Shown here piece by piece: positions 53,565 through 64,000 of a DNA stretch of 64,000 nucleotides (its first letter is position 1; the number at the start of each line of letters is the position of its first letter). A program made the translations under genes and the position numbers. Under the pieces are notes generated by a model. The model saw only the letters and a list, made by a program, of their open reading frames with translations. It was not told the origin of the DNA and did not search any database. This DNA is from Hemileia vastatrix (taxonomy: Eukaryota; Basidiomycota; Pucciniomycetes; Pucciniales; Zaghouaniaceae): NCBI GenBank assembly GCA_030280995.1, contig JASXTE010000014.1, positions 7,375,656 through 7,439,655 of the forward strand, given 5' to 3'.

Positions 53565-56500
53565 CTAGGATTTTTTCTTTTTGTACTTTTTTAACAGAGT
53601 AGAAAGATTTGAAATCTCCTTGCCAGGTATCCATGCATCATGTTCAGATGATTTGTTCTTATATCTCAATAAATATTCATTACCTCTTTCAGAAGTGATA
53701 ATCCTATCATTGAGAATTTTATCAATTTCTGCAGTTTCTGTGACTTCCAGAGGGTTTTTCTTAGGTCTTCCCCTTCTTTTGGGAAATAAGTCACTGTTGT
53801 AAGTATAAGGCTTAAGCAAAGAAATGGGAAAAACAGGATGTTTTCTATCATATGGTGAATACAATACAACTTCTACTGCATTATCTCCAACCATTCTTTT
53901 AACAACAAATGGTCCTACAAAAGGATAGTTTAATTTGTTGTTACCTTGTAAATTGAAATGGACAGTAGATATCAACACTTCATCACCCTTGTTAAATGTG
54001 TATTCTTTATGGGATTTATCCCATCTTTTCTTTTCATATTCAAATGCTTTATTAATACATCTTTGAGCATGTTTTCTGCATAGCTGTTGCATTTGCATAA
54101 AAGATTTTACACCAGGATGTAGTTCCAACTTAGGTAATTTATTATTGAGAATCTGAGCAGGAGTGTTTGGGACATAATCTAACCAAAGCTCAAAAGGCTT
54201 TTTCACAGTGACAGAATGAACAGTGCTATTATATGCAAATTCAAGAACAGGCAATAGAGTGACCCAGTCATGAGTAAATTTGTCATTGTCTTTATATTCT
54301 AATCCAAAGGCACAATACCTTCTAATCATATCTTCCAGAGTTTGAATCATTCTTTCAGCTAGACCATCAGTCTGAGGATGGTGAGCTGTAGACAACTTTA
54401 AGTCACAGCCACAAATATCCATCAAAGAGGTCCAAAATTCAGAAGTGAATTTTGGATCTCTATCAGAGATAATGGCTTTTGGAAAACCAATAATATTAAA
54501 CATGTAAGACCACCATAAGAAAGCTAATTCTTTTGTGGATACATCTTTGTGGGTAGGAATAAACTTGCACATTTTTGTGAATCTATCTACTATTACCCAA
54601 CAAGATTAATAACTGTCTTTACCTGCTACAAGAAGACCAGTGACAAAATCCATGTTAATTATTTGCCAAGGAGCATCAGGTGCTTCAATATGTTGTAATA
54701 AACTTGCTCTTTTACCTTTCAACCTTTTAGATTTCTGGCAGGAATCACAAGATTCAACATATAATTTTGTATCTTCAGACATATAAGCCCACCAAGCAGT
54801 GTTTTTGATTCTAATTAATATTTTTTAAAGATCAAAATGACCAGCTAATATGTCATCATGACAAAGTTTGAGGATAGTTTCTTTCATAGAAGGAGGAATT
54901 TACAATTACATTAGTAAGCTTTCTTCTATAATATATATAACCATCTTCAATAGAAAATTTTCCTTTAATCAAAGCATTTTGATACTTTGCAGGAAGAGTT
55001 TTAATCAATGCTTGAATTGAAGCATTTATAGGATCATTTAAGACAGTAACTAATTTATTTAAATCAGAATCCTTATCATATGAATCCAGTATTAATTGTA
55101 ATAACTCTTCTTCCATATCAACTATAAATATACCATGGATATGAACAGTATCATCTTCAGGTACATAAGCAGGATTGGAATCATTATTTGGCAGAGGCAA
55201 TCTGGACAGCATATCCACATTGGTGTGAACATTTCCAGCTCTATGGATAATTGTCATCCATCCTCTGTATTCTTGAACAGCCAACTTCCATCTGAACATA
55301 TGTCTGTTAGGTGTTTTCAAGTTTAAAAGGGATTTAACTGCACTGCAGTCAGTGACAAGTTCAAATTTCTGGTCATCTAGATAATAATGAAGCTTTTCTA
55401 GAGCCCATACTACAGCTAAACACTCTAATTGAGTAGCACCATATTTCAATTCACTATTTCTCAAGGTTCTTGAAATATAACAAATTACTACGTCTGAAAC
55501 TTTATCATTTATCACTTGTTTTTGATGGAGGGCAGCACCAAGGCCAATGAAACTGGCATCAGTGTACAAAACAAATGGTTGATTAAAGTCAGGTAAAGCG
55601 AGAATTGGTGCTGACATCAAACAGTGTTTCATAGTGTCAAAGGCTCTTTGTCTTTAACTATTCCAGACAAAAGCAACATCCTTTCTAGTTAATTGGGTAA
55701 GGGGTAAAGCTATGACTTGGTAATTTTTAATATACTGTCTATAGTATCCACACATTCCCAAAAAACTTTGAAGCTCTCTCACTGTAGTAGGAGCCTTCAC
55801 CTGTTGTATGGCTTCCACTTTGTTCTGGTCAACACATATCTGTAAGCCTGAAACAACATGACCAAGAACTTTTAAAGAATGAAACCCAAATTTACATTTC
55901 TTCAAAGCAAGTGTCATATTTATTTCATCCATTTTCTGGAATACTTTACACAGGTGGTTAAGATGGTCCTCAAATGTTTTTGAGAATATAATGATATAAT
56001 CAATGTAAACCATCAGCCATCCTTCAATTATCTCTTGATGGAATGTGTTATCCATGACTTTTTGGAAAACTGAAGGGGCATTTTTAGGGCCAAATGGCAT
56101 CCTAATATACTTATAAATACCCATATGAGTGGAAATCATCAGAAAGTTCTGAGAATTTTTCTCAACAGGTACCTGGTGATATCCTTTGTTACCATCCAAA
56201 CAGCTGATATATTTAGCACCCTGTAAGGTAGCATGTATAGAGCTAATTCTAGGTAAAGGGTAGATATCATCAACAGTATAAATATTTAGTGCTCTATAAT
56301 CACCACAAAACCTGGCTTTATCTTTCTCATAAGAAATTAGGACAGGTGAGATAACACAATATTTAGAGGTGTTTCAACTACCTTTTCAATAATATTCATT
56401 TTTAAAAGGGTAGAGATATTGTCTTCAATATCTTTTCTCTTTGTGGGAGAAGCAGGATAAGGCTTCTTCTTTAAACTAGGTGGTATATCAGTTAATGGGC

Positions 56501-57350
56501 AAGACAATGAAAGTTTCATTTCCTCTTTAACTAATCCCAGTTCATGTGATCCATGAGCAAAGGCCATAGGAAAAGACTTTACCAAGTTAATGATGGAATC
56601 TTTATCCTCACCAGAAAGTTGTTCCCCAAAAGAGGCATTGTCAATTTCAGACAAAAGGGCATGCATCTCTTTTGTAGATCTTCCTTTACATTGAACTACA
56701 GGATTACATGTGTTTAATTCTGGTTTCAATAATTTTTTAGGGGAGGAAATCTTAAATTTTCTCTTCCCATTCATCCCCATTGTGAAACATTGATTTGAGG
56801 GATCCAATTTTATGCCATACTTGGTTAAAATATCATTCCCTACAATAAACCAATTGCTTAAGTTATTATTCTTCATGACAACAAAATCACAAATAGCTCT
56901 TACAAAACCATGGTTATATTTAAAAAACACTGTGGCTTTGTATTTACCAATGGGGGACAAAACAGAGCCATAACCTCTCCAATTTTCAGAAATGATAGGC
57001 ATCAGTTTTGATTTATAGTCTTGATCCACTGAAGCAAGTGCTCTTTCAGAAACTACACTTCCTCCAGCTCCAGAATCCAGAACAACTTCAATGCTGGTTC
57101 TATTAATCAAGACTGGTGCCTTGAGAGGGGAAATTACAATTGAGCTATCCTCAATGTTCTTTATGATCTCAGCATCCTCAACTGTAGGTAAAGCATTATT
57201 ATCAATATCAATAGTATTTAAATAATGAATATCCTCTTCCAGCATCAAGATTTCTTGTTGAGATTCATATGAAATATTGCTGGCACAATCACTTGATGTA
57301 TCATCCAGTGCCACTGTGTCATCAGCATGCTCCTCTGTTTGTTCTACAAG
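53565..57350 (-). pseudogene. pol: Pol of gypsy element 2 with C-terminal chromodomain, broken
   Basis: Protease VVLDSGAGGSVVSERAL (about 57085-57035). Reverse transcriptase with MPFGPKNAPSVFQKVMDNTF; the active site reads MVYIDYIIIFSKTF, so YIDD has become YIDY (about 56000). RNase H: FVLYTDASFIGLGAALHQKQ (about 55590). Integrase: C-terminal core IISDRDPKFTSEFWTSLMD and HHPQTDGLAERMIQTLEDM (54490-54300). Then FNLQGNNKLNYPFVGPFVVK and a chromodomain EIDKILNDRIITSERGNEYL ... HDAWIPGKEI, ending in a Lys-rich tail and a TAG at 53565. The reading frame is broken into at least four pieces (for example near 54608, 54850, 55640 and 56340). Confidence 0.88.
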
Positions 57351-59595
57351 ATTTATCTTCTTGTCACAAACATGGCCTTTCTGCCAAGGCTTGTTGCACT
57401 TGAAGAAAGTGTTTGTTGCATACTTCTTTGGTGCAACAGGGGCAGAAGGTTTACCAACCTTTTCCAGAGGTTTCTGTTGGTAAGTGGAGGGTTTCTCCAA
57501 AGGGGTCCTAGGAATGAATCTTCTGGAATCATACTCATTGTTTAGAAGTATCTCATTGCAAGTATTAATGAAAGAAGAGGGTTCTTTGTAGAACTCAGTC
57601 CTAGCCACTATCAAGTTTCTCAGAGACATTGGTAATTTATAAAGGATCCTGTCCTTCCATAAATCAAACTCCATATTTGGGTCCATTGCCCTTAAGATTT
57701 TTACAAGTCTCATTTAAAACTCAATAGGTTTATCAGTAGAAGAGCTATATATAGTTTACTTATACTTCCTTTGTTGAGCCATTCTGAACTTGGAGCCACC
57801 AAATTGTGCTTTAATTAATTTCTTCCATTCCTCCCATGAGTAGTCATTCCCATCCAGGAGAACAGATTCATACCACATTAGGGCAACATTAGTGAACAAA
57901 GAAATTAACTTGGACACAATTTCCTCATCTGGGAGTTTGTAAGAGTTTTTTAAGTTATCAATTCTGCAAATAAATTGTTGCCAATCAGAGGAAGAATCAC
58001 CATCAAAAGTAGGATATTGGTCAAGTTTTGGCCAATTCTTTTGATTTGAAGGAGTCTCCTTAGTACTAGCTTGTTTCTGAGTAAGAAGCAGCTGTAATTT
58101 CTCTAATTGGGCTGAAATCTCATTGTTTAATCCTTCTGTTGCAGATCCTGGTGCATCATCAGTCTTTGATGGAAACTCAGTGTTATCAAAAGGTATTTCT
58201 GGAGCTATTTTTACTTTAGATGAACTAGCCACAGGTACTATATGAGCATCCTGCACTATATGTTCCTTCACAGAAATGTCAGAATATTTCTGGTCATTCA
58301 ACAATCAGTTCAATTTTTCTTCAATGGTTGTTAGTCTTGTTTTCATTCTTGGAAGACTAGATAAACTCTCATTGATAGTTGCAAAAGATAACTGATTTTT
58401 ATTTTGAAAAGATGACAAATGGTCATTCAATCTTTTCAGATTTATCTTATCTATCTCCACCTCCTGGCAACAGGCAGATACAGTATCTTTTAGTTTAGAC
58501 AAATCATTTTTTATATTTTGCCATAAAGCAACTTTCTTTTCATGGGTTGCTTTGTAATGAGACAATTAATTAGAGACTCTCTATGATTCACTTCTTAATG
58601 CTTGATAACCCTGATCAGTTAACAAACTATTATATCTCTGAGTCAATTGAATATTGTTCATTATATGATTTTGTTTGGCAATAATATCTCTCAAGTACTC
58701 ATCATTAATTCTTGCTACATCTGGAGTGTTTCTCAATAAGGAAACTGAGTAACTTTCCAGACTCTCATAGAGCTCAGGGTCAAGAGTTTCATCAATTACA
58801 GCCATATCAGGGTTTATCATTGAGGTAGCAATTAAAAGTAATGGATTAGATACACGAGATATCTGTCTACTGCTCCCAGCCTCTACTGGTCTCAAGGTGT
58901 CTTCTTCCCACTCAGATATACCTGAAAGAACAGAATCAGCCACAAGAAAAGGCACTTGAGAATCAATAGAGGGACGTACCAGGGTTTGCTGGGTATCACC
59001 ATATTGGGCTTTCTTCTTCTTTTGCCTCCTTGATAAGGGTGGGGAGGAGTGGGGTTGACCTGGTTGGGCCTTGATGGACCTGCCTGAGGTAACTGATGGA
59101 TGCTGATTTTGAGACAGGTAGTCCCACTGAGTGTTTAACCAGTCCCACTGCCACTTGGACACTTCTACCTTCTCTTGGGACTGGGGAGCCAATTGTTGTT
59201 GATCCCTGGGAGGAAGAGGTTTCTTCTTCTCTTGAAGAAAGGTATCTGTTCTTCTCACCTTTTCTTCCAGAGCATCTACCCTTACCTTTAGTCTCAAGCT
59301 TTCTGTCCTTAACTCCTTTATGTGAGTTGACAGATTCTTTACCTGCTGAGACAATGGCATCTTTTTTATCCTGAAGCCTTTTGGAAACTCTTCTGGTGTG
59401 TTTATCATAGGCTTCTTATCCTGAGTGGTGTCCACTAGGATTTCTACTTTTTCCATCTCTACATCCTGTTTGGGGCAAGGATTTATTAGTTTGAGAAATT
59501 CTTCTTGTTAAAGGAGAACTTACAGACGTAGGCTCATCATAATCAATTAAGTCTAGTTCTTCTTCACGTGCAGAAGAACCACTTTGGTCAGTCAT
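57351..59595 (-). pseudogene. gag: Gag of gypsy element 2, broken
   Basis: Starts MTDQSGSSAREEELDLIDYD at 59595. Coiled coil with VARINDEYLRDIIAKQNHIM (58700). Capsid-like domain with NWPKLDQYPTFDGDSSSDWQ and ALMWYESVLLDGNDYSWEEW (58040-57830), continuing KAQFGGSKFRM, which shows the Gln codon that is TAG in element 1. Zinc knuckle FKCNKPWQKGHVC at about 57400-57360. Stops at 58305, 57756 and 57714 break the frame. Confidence 0.82.
58581..59595 (-). pseudogene. Spliced overlapping frame of element 2 gag: coiled-coil protein
   Basis: Exon 1 59595-59524 (24 codons), intron 59523-59466 (58 nt; GTAAGT, an AAACTAAT branch-site match, AAACAG), exon 2 from 59465: DVEMEKVEILVDTTQDKKPM, coiled coil IKKMPLSQQVKNLSTHIKEL and KVRVDALEEKVRR, then KVEVSKWQWDWLNTQWDYL. 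Unlike elements 1 and 3, a net frame change before 58980 runs this frame into the Gag coiled-coil region (DETLDPELYESLESYS) until a stop at 58581. The alternative frame has stops, so dual coding is lost here. Confidence 0.6.
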
Positions 59596-60516
59596 TTTAA
59601 GATTTTACTGAAATGAAGAAAAGAGACAATAAGATTAATTAGTCTTTATTTTTGATTTTTTTATTTTAAAATAAAATAAAATAAATAAATAAATAAAAAT
59701 CTTTTTTCAGGATAAAAATCAACTTAAATAAAATTAATTTATTAATAAAAAAAATTTAAAACCAGGATTATAATATAATCAACTGTAGAAATAAATTAGA
59801 ATTTTCATTAATAATTTTTAATTAATTATTTTCAGGATTTAAATCAACTAATTAATTACCAGGACTTATTGTCAACTGAAGTAATTAAATATGAAACTTT
59901 ATTAATTTAACAAAATTTTATTAAACTGATAAATTAACTACCAGGACTTAATGTCAACTGAAGTAATTAAATATAAATTTTTATTTTAAAATTTTTTTAA
60001 GCTTGATCACTTAATTACCAGGACTTAATTTCAACTGAAATAATTAAATATGAGTTTTATTAATTAAAATATTTATTGAATTACCAGGACTCAAAGTCAA
60101 CTGAAGTAATTAAATATTAATTAAAAATATTATTGTCAGGACAATTTGTCAACTGGAACAATTAAATTAATCAGGACAAATGTCAACTGAAAAGATTATA
60201 ATAATTAATATTAAAATAAAATTATTTTATTACCTCTGGGACTAAGAACACTTATTGCTCTATTATGGTCAACCAGGAAAAATAAAAAAAAATAATAATA
60301 AAAATAAAATCCAATTACCAGACACCTCCCCCTGTAAAATGAGCAAATTAATGCCACTTACAGAGTGCTGAGTAAAAGGAAATATGTAGCAAATGAAGAG
60401 TGAAGAGTAACCCACAAGTAGTAATGCAATAATTACCATGATATATACAATGTTTAGTCAATATATGAACCTAATTTTTGGAGCGCGGTTCAATTCCTGT
60501 TCGCAGCAAAAATTTT
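59596..60516 (-). other. Leader of gypsy element 2 with a tandem motif array and primer site
   Basis: From about 59770 to 60230 the plus strand carries about eight spaced copies of CCAGGACTTAATGTCAACTG followed by AAGTAATTAAATAT, every 55-80 bases. The primer-site candidate next to the LTR (60487-60508) reads GGTTCAATTCCTGTTCGCAG, like a tRNA 3' half. No coding frame. Confidence 0.65.
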
Positions 60517-61435
60517 TGTCACGTCACGTATGACGTTTGTCGTTTTCGTCTCTTTCTCGTCCTTACAGGTATTTGAACGCCAATGGTCCCTTCAATTACA
60601 CCCTCAAATCACAATGCGCCGTCGATAATTCGGAAAGGCCCTCAATGGTCAAGGGGTGCTTTTGGTCTAGAATCTTGGTTCGAGGTTTATACGAGGAATT
60701 TTAGGGTTTTATTGGACTCTCAAAGAATGGTACGTATTTCTTAATCAAAATAATTGCTTTACTCAAATAAAAGAGGTAGTTATAAGATATCAATATAAAT
60801 TATAGATTAGAATTACGGTGTTGTAAATACTAAAGTTATAAAATATAGGAATAAATGTATTGTTGTGAGTGTAATAATAATGTAAGTGATAAAAAGAATG
60901 TTTTGAAAAGCACAAAGTAAGAGGCCTTTTATAGGCAAAACATGAGGGAATAAAATACGGAATTTACACCATATATTGTAAGCATGTGAGAAAAAGAATG
61001 ACTGAAAGGAGTACATATATGACACAAGAATTAAATAAACTAGTACGTCAACAAGGACATCAAATTTATTAGCAATAAAGTTTGAGTTCCTTGGACTGTC
61101 ACAATTAATTACGCAAAAATTAATTAATTCTATTACTTTCACAGGATTTCAGATCTCTCACTGAGGTAATATAATTGTTTTAAAGTTTTTTTATTATAAT
61201 TTTTTTATTAAATTTTATTCCCATTGACTTATACCATTGAGCACGGTGTTAGGGAGTAAAATTGTAAGGGACATTTTATTTATACTAATTTATTATACTA
61301 CTTATTGTACTTAACTAGTTAATTGTAAGTAATACTTAAGTAGATAATTAATTATTAGTAAGAAGAAGGGGCGTGGCTTCAACTCAGTAAAATAATTAAT
61401 TATTTTACTGGTTAACTCTAGTAGCCTGGCTGACA
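60517..61435 (-). repeat. 5' LTR of element 2 (family II type), 919 bp
   Basis: On the minus strand it starts TGTCAGCCAGGCTACTAGAG at 61435 and ends CGTGACGTGACA at 60517, giving TGTCA...TGACA ends. The interior resembles the LTRs at 20796 and 25448 (ACTCCCTAACACCGTGCTCA), not the 3' LTR of the same element. Confidence 0.8.
60927..60933 (-). promoter_or_regulatory. TATA box of the element 2 5' LTR
   Basis: TATAAAA on the minus strand in TTTGCCTATAAAAGGCC. Confidence 0.55.
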
Positions 61436-62515
61436 CCCCTCCTCTTTAAATTTCTCTTCTTATTCTCCTCTTCAACTTTCCTTTGTTATCCTCCCACTAC
61501 TCTCCAACTTTCTCTTGTTATTCTCATCCTCCACTTTCCCTTTTTATCCTCCCCTTCTCCTCTTCCACTATACCTGACTATGTTCACCTTTGATTTTCCA
61601 TTACTCTCCTCCCCTTCCACTTTATAAGGACAGACTTCACTAATATAACATCGTTTTGATTAAAATAGGGTTAGAGCTTTTAGTTATTAGAATTGTCCAC
61701 TGTCACTTCTCTTAAAAACTCTTTATAGCCTTAATTGGTATTTCCAGCAGATTTCACCTTATAATGAGAGACAAGAGCAGAATTCACTAATAGGACAAAG
61801 TTTCTATTAGTATAATATTTCTTAATAAATAAATAAAAAATATAATAAATAAGTGAAAAAGGTAGAAAAATGAAGAAGCATGATGCATGATAATATATAA
61901 AGAGAACTATTGTAATACTGTAGCACTCTATTCCAGAGAAATATGGGTACTAATTTTCAGCCACAGCTGCCTCTTGTAAGCCATGGAAGGCAATGTTTAA
62001 TTATTCTGTTTCAATTTGGCTTGAGTAATTTTTAGTTAAAATCTTATTTACATTTACTTGCACCACATAAAAGCATATTTCAGAATTTCTCACCATGAGT
62101 GGAAAATTAGAAGCATATTTTCAATATAATATGTTTTGTTGAGTAATAACTTGATTTTAAAGATGATAAGAAAGAAATAATGAGAAAAATCAATTTTTTT
62201 TGTTGAATCATCTTTTCTTTAGTACTAATAAGAAAATAAATAAAAAATTCAGCTTTCTTTGATGAAATATGGAAGGGATAATGTTGTACATATTTTGTGT
62301 TAATGGTAAAAAAGTTATATTTCTTTTTTAATGAAATAATTTAAAGTTTTTAGAATACCATGATTTCTGAAGTCTAACCATAACTATAATTCAAGCTAGA
62401 TTAAGATATGAGTGTCACAGTTTCTTTAGTAAATCCATAAAAATTTGATGGGTGAACTAATCATGAAATATGCCCTTTTATATTTGATTTTGAAAGAACC
62501 ATCTTTTCCTCCCAT
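61436..62515. other. Unannotated stretch right of element 2
   Basis: The first 180 bases are TC-rich (TTATCCTCCCCTTCTCCTC type). The rest is AT-rich, with a repeated GAATTCACTAATA/CTTCACTAATATAAC motif near 61640 and 61780. No gene is recognised. Confidence 0.5.
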
Positions 62516-62754
62516 CACCACACAATATGGGGGGAAGACTTGCTAGCAAGTCTGCAACCTTGGACCCAAACTCACCACATATTGAACACACATTGAGCTA
62601 TTGATTAAGGAACCATACAATCAGTGATGAACACCACTCAGCAGAACAGTTTTAGGTAGGTGTTCAAGTAGAGTTCAGTATGGGTTCAGTATGAGTTCCA
62701 TCTGAGTTCAGGTTGAGGACTTGCTAGCAAGTCCACCCCCTATATTGCATAGTG
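62516..62754. mobile_element. CACTA-like MITE, 239 bp, copy 2
   Basis: Same family as 29155-29404. Flanked by CAT on both sides (62513-62515 and 62755-62757). The right terminal repeat reads inward CACTATGCAATATAGGGGG, a CACTA start; the left reads CACCACACAATATGGGGGG. Confidence 0.85.
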
Positions 62755-63299
62755 CATGTATTGTAGGAAAAATAAGCACCTAGATCAGGGAATATTTTTT
62801 TTAAAAAATTTCTATCTTCTATATCTTTAAAAATGCCAATTAGAAAATATATTTTATCTGAAAGGCCATCACTATACCAGATTTTTAGTATTGTCCCCAT
62901 TTTAACTTTCTGTAAATGATTGAACTCAATAAATGAGTTTCCATGATGATAATTATAAGAGCTATAATTTCTCTTTATGATAGAGCAGCATTTTATGACT
63001 TTAACTTTATTTCTCAGTAGCTGATAATCATTGATGTAAGCATCAAAATATTATGAGAAGTTGAATTGAACTTACTACATCATTTCCAACATATGATTTC
63101 CACTTTTCAAAGATATCTTCTTCCAAGGTTTTATTTTAAAAACATGTTTTTTTTGTGATTTTTCTTTTTTTGAGAATTGATTCTTGATACTTTCTTGACT
63201 ACCAAAACTTACCCTATCCATAAATGATTTATAGCAGCTTATTTCACCAAACTTTGCCACTTGACGCATGAAACATTCGAACAACTCAATCATCTAAGA
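62755..63299. other. AT-rich stretch, no gene seen
   Basis: Open frames are short and in low-complexity sequence. The last 50 bases may belong to the chromovirus remnant in a shifted frame. Confidence 0.5.
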
Positions 63300-63679
63300 A
63301 ACTGGCCAAAAAGCACTTGGGACCATTTGAAATTGACTCCGAAGTCTCTAAAACTGCATTTCAACTCAAGTTACCTCCTAAATGGCAGGCTATTCACCCT
63401 GTTTTCCACGTATCTCTCCTGGAACTGGCTTGAGAAACATACCCGTGCAGGAGCAAACCTCCTCCAGAACCAGTCAAAGTAGAAGACCATCTGGAGTGGG
63501 AAGTAAGCCGTATTCTTGATTCAAGAATGCGCAAGGGGAAACTTCAATACCTCGTGGAATGGGAAGGCTTTCTCGATGACTCAGACAAAACATCCTGGGA
63601 ACCAGCCATCAATATTTCTAATGCCCCTGAACTCCATAAATCTTTTCATCTTAAATATCCTTTAAAACCAAAACCTTAA
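63300..63679 (+). pseudogene. Chromovirus (Ty3/gypsy) pol 3' end: integrase tail and chromodomain
   Basis: Frame: LGPFEIDSEVSKTAFQLKLP, KWQAIHPVFHVSLLEL (the GPF/Y-type integrase C-terminal fold), a break at TGA (63432), PEPVKVEDHLEWEVSRILDS, GKLQYLVEWEGFLDDSDKTS, WEPAINISNAPELHKSFHLK, ending PKP and TAA at 63677-63679. A classical chromodomain, distinct from both element 2 and the 25211 remnant, so at least three gypsy lineages are present. The body of the element is missing. Confidence 0.8.
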
Positions 63680-64000
63680 AACTCTCTTTTATTTTTTCTT
63701 TTTCTTCTCTTCTCTTTTCTTTTCTTTTCTTTAAATTCTAAAACTTCTTCTCTTCTAAAAATCCTTACTCTGTTTTTTTTCTTCTTCTCTTTCAAAAAAA
63801 AAAAAAGTTCTTTCAACCTTCCTTAAAAATAAATAAAATAAAATTAAATTAAATTAAAATTTAAAAAAATAAAATAAAATAACAAAAAAAAGTCTTAAAA
63901 AATTAATTAAAATAAAATCTTAAAAATCAATTATTCCTTTAATTTTTTTTCTTTTCTCCTTTTCAATTTATTTTTCTTTTTCAAAAATACAATTTTTAAT
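63680..64000. other. Low-complexity tail after the chromovirus remnant
   Basis: CTTTT pyrimidine runs, then AAAT/TAAA runs. No gene; possibly the decayed 3' untranslated part of the element. Confidence 0.5.

Larger units (their letters stand above)
52258..61435 (-). mobile_element. Ty3/gypsy retrotransposon, element 2, chimeric and decayed
   Basis: Minus-strand order: 5' LTR (61435-60517), leader, gag, pol with chromodomain, purine tract, 3' LTR (53531-52258). The 5' LTR and Gag start match family II (element 3), but the 3' LTR matches family I (element 1). Several stops and frameshifts are present. Confidence 0.88.

Noticed and set aside
60487..60508. tRNA gene
   Set aside because: Only a T-arm-like and acceptor-like 3' half is present, exactly where a retrotransposon primer site belongs. 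No D-arm or anticodon arm is found.

Overview
The window looks like a piece of an AT-rich, transposon-packed fungal nuclear genome, most likely a basidiomycete and plausibly a rust (Pucciniales). Reasons: short spliceosomal introns (about 58-180 nt) in host and transposon genes, a PAS-GATA regulator, an intron-split phosphoglycerate mutase of the short type, chromodomain Ty3/gypsy elements, and Tet-like 2OG-Fe(II) oxygenase relatives of the kind known to be expanded in rusts. The taxon is an inference. Only two host genes are convincing: a PAS-GATA transcription factor (14880-18868, +, seven exons, 1052 aa) and a cofactor-dependent phosphoglycerate mutase (49106-50109, +, five exons, 206 aa). 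Nearly everything else is transposon-derived.

Layout. 1-7312: Ty3/gypsy element 1 on the minus strand (5' LTR, leader, gag, pol), cut by the left edge and open except for one amber codon. 7313-12065: Ty1/copia element (+) with a nonsense-riddled gag, a 1115-codon open pol and a candidate 3' LTR. 12101-14879: simple repeats and two related fold-back elements. 14880-18868: transcription factor. 20045-24980: Tc1/mariner-like element with TA target duplications, roughly 0.5 kb terminal inverted repeats, a broken transposase split by a solo LTR, and an opposite-strand cargo gene. 25211-25447: chromodomain remnant. 25448-31824: gypsy element 3 (+), decayed, carrying a CACTA-like MITE and cut off by Harbinger sequence. 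31825-47700: two full and one partial repeat of a PIF/Harbinger-type unit (DDE transposase, C-rich/G-rich giant hairpin, Tet-like oxygenase gene, short tandem repeats, opposite-strand SANT/Myb-like gene). 48497-48606: fold-back MITE. 49106-50109: phosphoglycerate mutase. 50935-52257: LINE 3' remnant. 52258-61435: gypsy element 2 (-), whose two LTRs belong to different subfamilies. 62516-62754: second CACTA-like MITE. 63300-63679: another chromovirus 3' end.

The two most interesting observations: (1) all three gypsy copies keep a short intron near the start of gag; splicing moves the ribosome into an overlapping frame encoding a conserved coiled-coil protein, while the unspliced frame reads through as Gag in element 1. 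(2) A Harbinger-type transposase, a SANT/Myb-like protein and a Tet-like dioxygenase occur in the same order and orientation in repeated units, suggesting a transposon carrying a DNA-modification enzyme.
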